Below, piece after piece: positions 51,514 through 53,841 of a stretch of DNA of 53,841 bases. A program made the translations under genes and the position numbers. The DNA lies in the NCBI GenBank assembly GCA_012523855.1, contig JAAYTB010000102.1, positions 1 to 53,841 of the forward strand, given 5' to 3'. Within the stretch, counting starts at the first letter, position 1. Each line of letters starts with the position of its first letter. The notes below the pieces were generated by a model that saw only the letters and a list, made by a program, of their open reading frames with translations, was not told the origin of the DNA and searched no databases. The stretch comes from Clostridia bacterium. GTDB lineage: Bacteria; Bacillota; Clostridia; Clostridiales; Clostridiaceae.

Positions 51514-52472
51514 AAGAGGATTTTTTATTATCAGTTGTAGTACCAATGTATTTTGAAGAAGAAGTTGCTGAGGAATGCTATAAGAGACTTACAACTGTAA
51601 TGTTAGAAAATGCTTTTAAATACGAATTAATATTTGTTAATGATGGAAGTACAGATAAAACACCTGATATTTTAAAAGAAATAGCCCAAAAAGATTCTAA
51701 TACAAAGGTAGTTAACTTTTCAAGGAATTTCGGCCATCAAGCTGCCGTTACTGCTGGTGTACAGGTAGCCAAAGGAGATGCCATAGTAATTATTGATGCT
51801 GACTTACAGGATCCACCAGAACTTATAGCTGATATGGTGAAGCTTTGGCAAAATGGCAATGATGTGGTTTATGCAAAAAGGAAAAAAAGAAAAGGTGAAA
51901 CTTGGTTCAAACTTACCACAGCTAAATACTTTTATAAGTTTTTAGATTCTATGTCTGACACTAAGATACCTCAAAACACTGGAGACTTTAGATTAATTGA
52001 TAAAAAAGTAGCTAACGTCTTCCTTCAATTACCAGAAAGAAACAGATTTATAAGAGGAATGATTTCTTGGCTAGGCTTTAAACAAATAGCTATTGAGTAC
52101 GTTAGAGACGAAAGATTTGCTGGAGATACAAAATATCCTTTAAAGAAAATGATCAAATTTGCCAAGGATGGAATTATTGGTTTCTCTAGTAAGCCTCTGA
52201 AATTAATAACTACCCTCGGTTTATTTTCTGTTATTATTTCATTTGCTGTGCTAATATATTCTTTAGCAAGCAAAATCTTTCAAAGAGATATTGAACAAGG
52301 ATGGACTTCTATCATGGTAGCTATCTCCTTCTTTAGCGGAGTACAACTATTATCTCTAGGCATAGTTGGTGAGTACATAGCTAGAATATATGATGAAACT
52401 AAAGGCAGACCCTTGTATATAGTAAAGGATACATATAATATTTCAGAAGAAAAAAACGAAAAGACTTGTTAA
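51510..52472 (+). CDS. GT2 glycosyltransferase, polyprenyl-phosphate type (GtrB/CsbB-like)
   Basis: 320 aa. N-terminal GT-A domain (SVVVPMYFEEE, FVNDGSTDKT, DADLQDPPEL, NTGDFRLIDKK) and two C-terminal transmembrane helices (about 232-255 and 266-290). This DPM1/GtrB-type layout transfers a sugar from a nucleotide to undecaprenyl phosphate. It follows GtrA, its likely transport partner. The sugar is not predictable. AAAGGAGGAAG before the ATG. Confidence 0.9.
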   Translation: MKEDFLLSVVVPMYFEEEVAEECYKRLTTVMLENAFKYELIFVNDGSTDKTPDILKEIAQKDSNTKVVNFSRNFGHQAAVTAGVQVAKGDAIVIIDADLQDPPELIADMVKLWQNGNDVVYAKRKKRKGETWFKLTTAKYFYKFLDSMSDTKIPQNTGDFRLIDKKVANVFLQLPERNRFIRGMISWLGFKQIAIEYVRDERFAGDTKYPLKKMIKFAKDGIIGFSSKPLKLITTLGLFSVIISFAVLIYSLASKIFQRDIEQGWTSIMVAISFFSGVQLLSLGIVGEYIARIYDETKGRPLYIVKDTYNISEEKNEKTC

Positions 52473-52523
52473 ATATTAAACTACTAACATATTGCATAAA
52501 TATACATCATCTGTAATAAATAC

Positions 52524-52551
52524 TTGTTTTATTTTGTAGATATAGTATAAT
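52524..52551 (+). promoter_or_regulatory. Promoter of asd
   Basis: TTGTTT (52524-52529), 16-bp spacer, TATAAT (52546-52551). About 60 bp before the start codon. Confidence 0.5.
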
Positions 52552-52613
52552 ATTTTTACAATGATTTCAGTAAGATATCAAATCCATGAATTCGATTAGT
52601 GAGGTGCATAATT

Positions 52614-53699
52614 ATGAAAAAGTTGAAAGTTGGCATTCTTGGCGGTACTGGTTTTGTTGGACAGAGATTTATAACTTTGCTTGACAATCATCCCTACTTC
52701 CAAGTTGTATCAATAGCTGCTAGTGCAAAATCAGCTAACAGATCTTATGAAGATGCAGTTAGTGGTAGATGGAAACTTGATATACCAATGCCTGATGCAG
52801 TTAAAAATATAATTGTAAAAAACGTTTATGACATAGATGAAGTTAAGAAAGAAGTAGATTTTGTTTTCTGCGCAGTAGATATGTCAAAAGACGAAATACA
52901 AAAATTAGAAGAAGCCTATGCTAAGGCAGAGATTCCAGTAGTATCAAATAACTCTGCTAACCGTCTTACAGCAGACGTTCCTATGATCGTTCCAGAAATT
53001 AATCATGATCATTTGAAAATTATTGAGGCGCAAAAGAACCGTTTAGGTACTAAAAGAGGTTTTATCGCCGTAAAACCAAATTGCTCAATTCAAAGTTATG
53101 TTCCTGCTTTAAATGCATTAAAGGAATTTGGTCCTAAGGAAGTAGTAGTTACAACCTATCAAGCTATTTCTGGAGCGGGAAAAACCTTTAAGGATTGGCC
53201 TGAGATGGTTGACAATGTTATCCCTTTTATAGGTGGAGAAGAAGAAAAAAGTGAAGTAGAACCTCTAAAGGTTTGGGGACATATAGAAAACAACGAGATA
53301 GTTCTAAGCAGTTCCCCTAAAATTACAACCCAATGTCTAAGGGTACCAGCCTCTGATGGACATATGGCAGCTGTATTTGTAAATTTTGAAAAGAAACCTA
53401 CTAAAGAACAAATACTTGAATGTTGGAAAAATTATTCTGGCAGACCTCAAGAATTGTCTTTGCCTAGTGCTCCAAAACAATTTTTGAACTACTTTACAGA
53501 AGAAAATAGACCTCAAACTAAGCTTGATAGAAACTTAGAAAAAGGCATGGCGGTATCTATAGGAAGATTGAGGGAGGATACAATTTATGACTATAAATTT
53601 GTCTGCCTATCTCATAACACCCTAAGAGGTGCTGCTGGTGGTGCTGTGTTAACAGCAGAATTGCTTTACGCTGAAGGATATTTAAACTCTAAAGAATAA
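52614..53699 (+). CDS. asd: Aspartate-semialdehyde dehydrogenase
   Basis: 361 aa, ATG 52614 after GTGAGGTG; an upstream GTG is part of that site. NADP-binding GILGGTGFVGQRF and the catalytic Cys in KPNCSIQSY. YQAISGAGKTF and LRVPASDGH follow. The sequence belongs to the archaeal/eukaryotic-type Asd subfamily (TIGR00978), frequent in Clostridia, rather than the E. coli type. It makes the precursor of lysine/diaminopimelate, threonine and methionine. Terminator behind. Confidence 0.92.
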   Translation: MKKLKVGILGGTGFVGQRFITLLDNHPYFQVVSIAASAKSANRSYEDAVSGRWKLDIPMPDAVKNIIVKNVYDIDEVKKEVDFVFCAVDMSKDEIQKLEEAYAKAEIPVVSNNSANRLTADVPMIVPEINHDHLKIIEAQKNRLGTKRGFIAVKPNCSIQSYVPALNALKEFGPKEVVVTTYQAISGAGKTFKDWPEMVDNVIPFIGGEEEKSEVEPLKVWGHIENNEIVLSSSPKITTQCLRVPASDGHMAAVFVNFEKKPTKEQILECWKNYSGRPQELSLPSAPKQFLNYFTEENRPQTKLDRNLEKGMAVSIGRLREDTIYDYKFVCLSHNTLRGAAGGAVLTAELLYAEGYLNSKE

Positions 53700-53700
53700 T

Positions 53701-53733
53701 AATAAAGACAGTCTAAATTGGGCTGTCTTTATT
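53701..53733. terminator. Bidirectional terminator
   Basis: AATAAAGACAG...CTGTCTTTATT stem and T-run, overlapping the end of the next minus-strand gene. Confidence 0.8.
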
Positions 53734-53841
53734 TTATACTCCTTTTCAACTCTTCAAATTGCTGTTTTGTTGGAAATTCCTTGTTTAAAGCTACACCATT
53801 AGCAATGGAGATTGCAGCATCTTTTTTATTACCAGCTTTAA
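53729..53841 (-). CDS. C-terminus of an unidentified gene (partial)
   Basis: The last 37 codons of a gene that starts outside the window; the frame is open from the right edge to TAA at 53729. The visible peptide ends NGVALNKEFPTKQQFEELKR and then SIK; charged and probably helical. Too short to identify. It shares a terminator with asd. Confidence 0.55.
   Translation of the reverse strand, partial: KAGNKKDAAISIANGVALNKEFPTKQQFEELKRSIK

Overview
The window is AT-rich chromosomal DNA that looks like a spore-forming, largely anaerobic member of the Clostridia (Clostridium sensu lato). The reasons are the strong AGGAGG-type ribosome binding sites, TTGACA-17-TATAAT promoters, two guanine-type riboswitches, an Arg T-box, a pyruvate formate-lyase activase, an L-lactate dehydrogenase, a B12-dependent ribonucleotide reductase, FeoAB, SpoVAE, a Tlp-like spore protein and DUF378/YaaR/YlxP family proteins. 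No rRNA, tRNA, CRISPR array, insertion sequence or prophage was seen. Most genes are housekeeping, in short operons closed by clear hairpins. Many starts were moved downstream of the longest reading frame because the ribosome binding site dictates it.

Layout. 1-460: start of a purine permease gene (minus) behind a guanine-type riboswitch. 460-6100: YlxP, a SRAP/YedK protein, a Tlp-like duplicated protein, a class V aminotransferase, a very small kinase-like protein and an OmpR-type two-component system. 6091-16500: an SDR reductase followed (reading the minus strand backwards) by the purine operon purL-purE-purC-purF-purM-purN-purD, led by a second guanine riboswitch. purH is not in the cluster. 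16500-23000: SPFH/NfeD membrane pair, YaaR, free-methionine-sulfoxide reductase, gamma carbonic anhydrase and NrdJ behind tandem NrdR boxes. 23000-31000: PHP hydrolase, Lrp regulator, XRE-TPR regulator, DUF378, PlsC, a ComEC-like lipoprotein and a polar amino acid ABC transporter. 31000-39500: gltX, RNase H-like and HAD hydrolases, feoA-feoB plus a 47-aa Cys-rich membrane protein behind a Fur-like site, T-box-controlled argS, and ldh with a palindrome over its -35 box.

39500-53841 is the more unusual part. It holds a divergent class I isoprenoid-synthase-like protein, two tiny unannotated lysine-rich proteins, a 2H phosphoesterase, a candidate structured RNA, a PH-like membrane protein, a Cys-Cys-Asp-Pro repeat protein, a type II NADH dehydrogenase fused to a DoxX-type membrane domain through 11-residue repeats, a polyprenyl diphosphate synthase, an unrecognised 305-aa protein, an orphan pflA, an apparent Cas6 N-terminal half without any CRISPR, a solitary spoVAE, a GtrA/GT2 pair and asd.

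How the genes fit together. Purine uptake and synthesis appear to share guanine sensing. Deoxynucleotide synthesis is probably under NrdR, iron uptake under Fur and arginyl-tRNA synthetase under tRNA-Arg charging. The NDH-2/DoxX fusion next to a long-chain prenyl synthase suggests a small NADH-quinone module. No multi-gene system in the window is clearly new. The best candidates for undescribed biology are the structured RNA at 42128-42272, the isoprenoid-like enzyme, the NDH-2/DoxX fusion and the Cas6-like fragment. All functional calls rest on motif recognition by eye and none was checked against a database.
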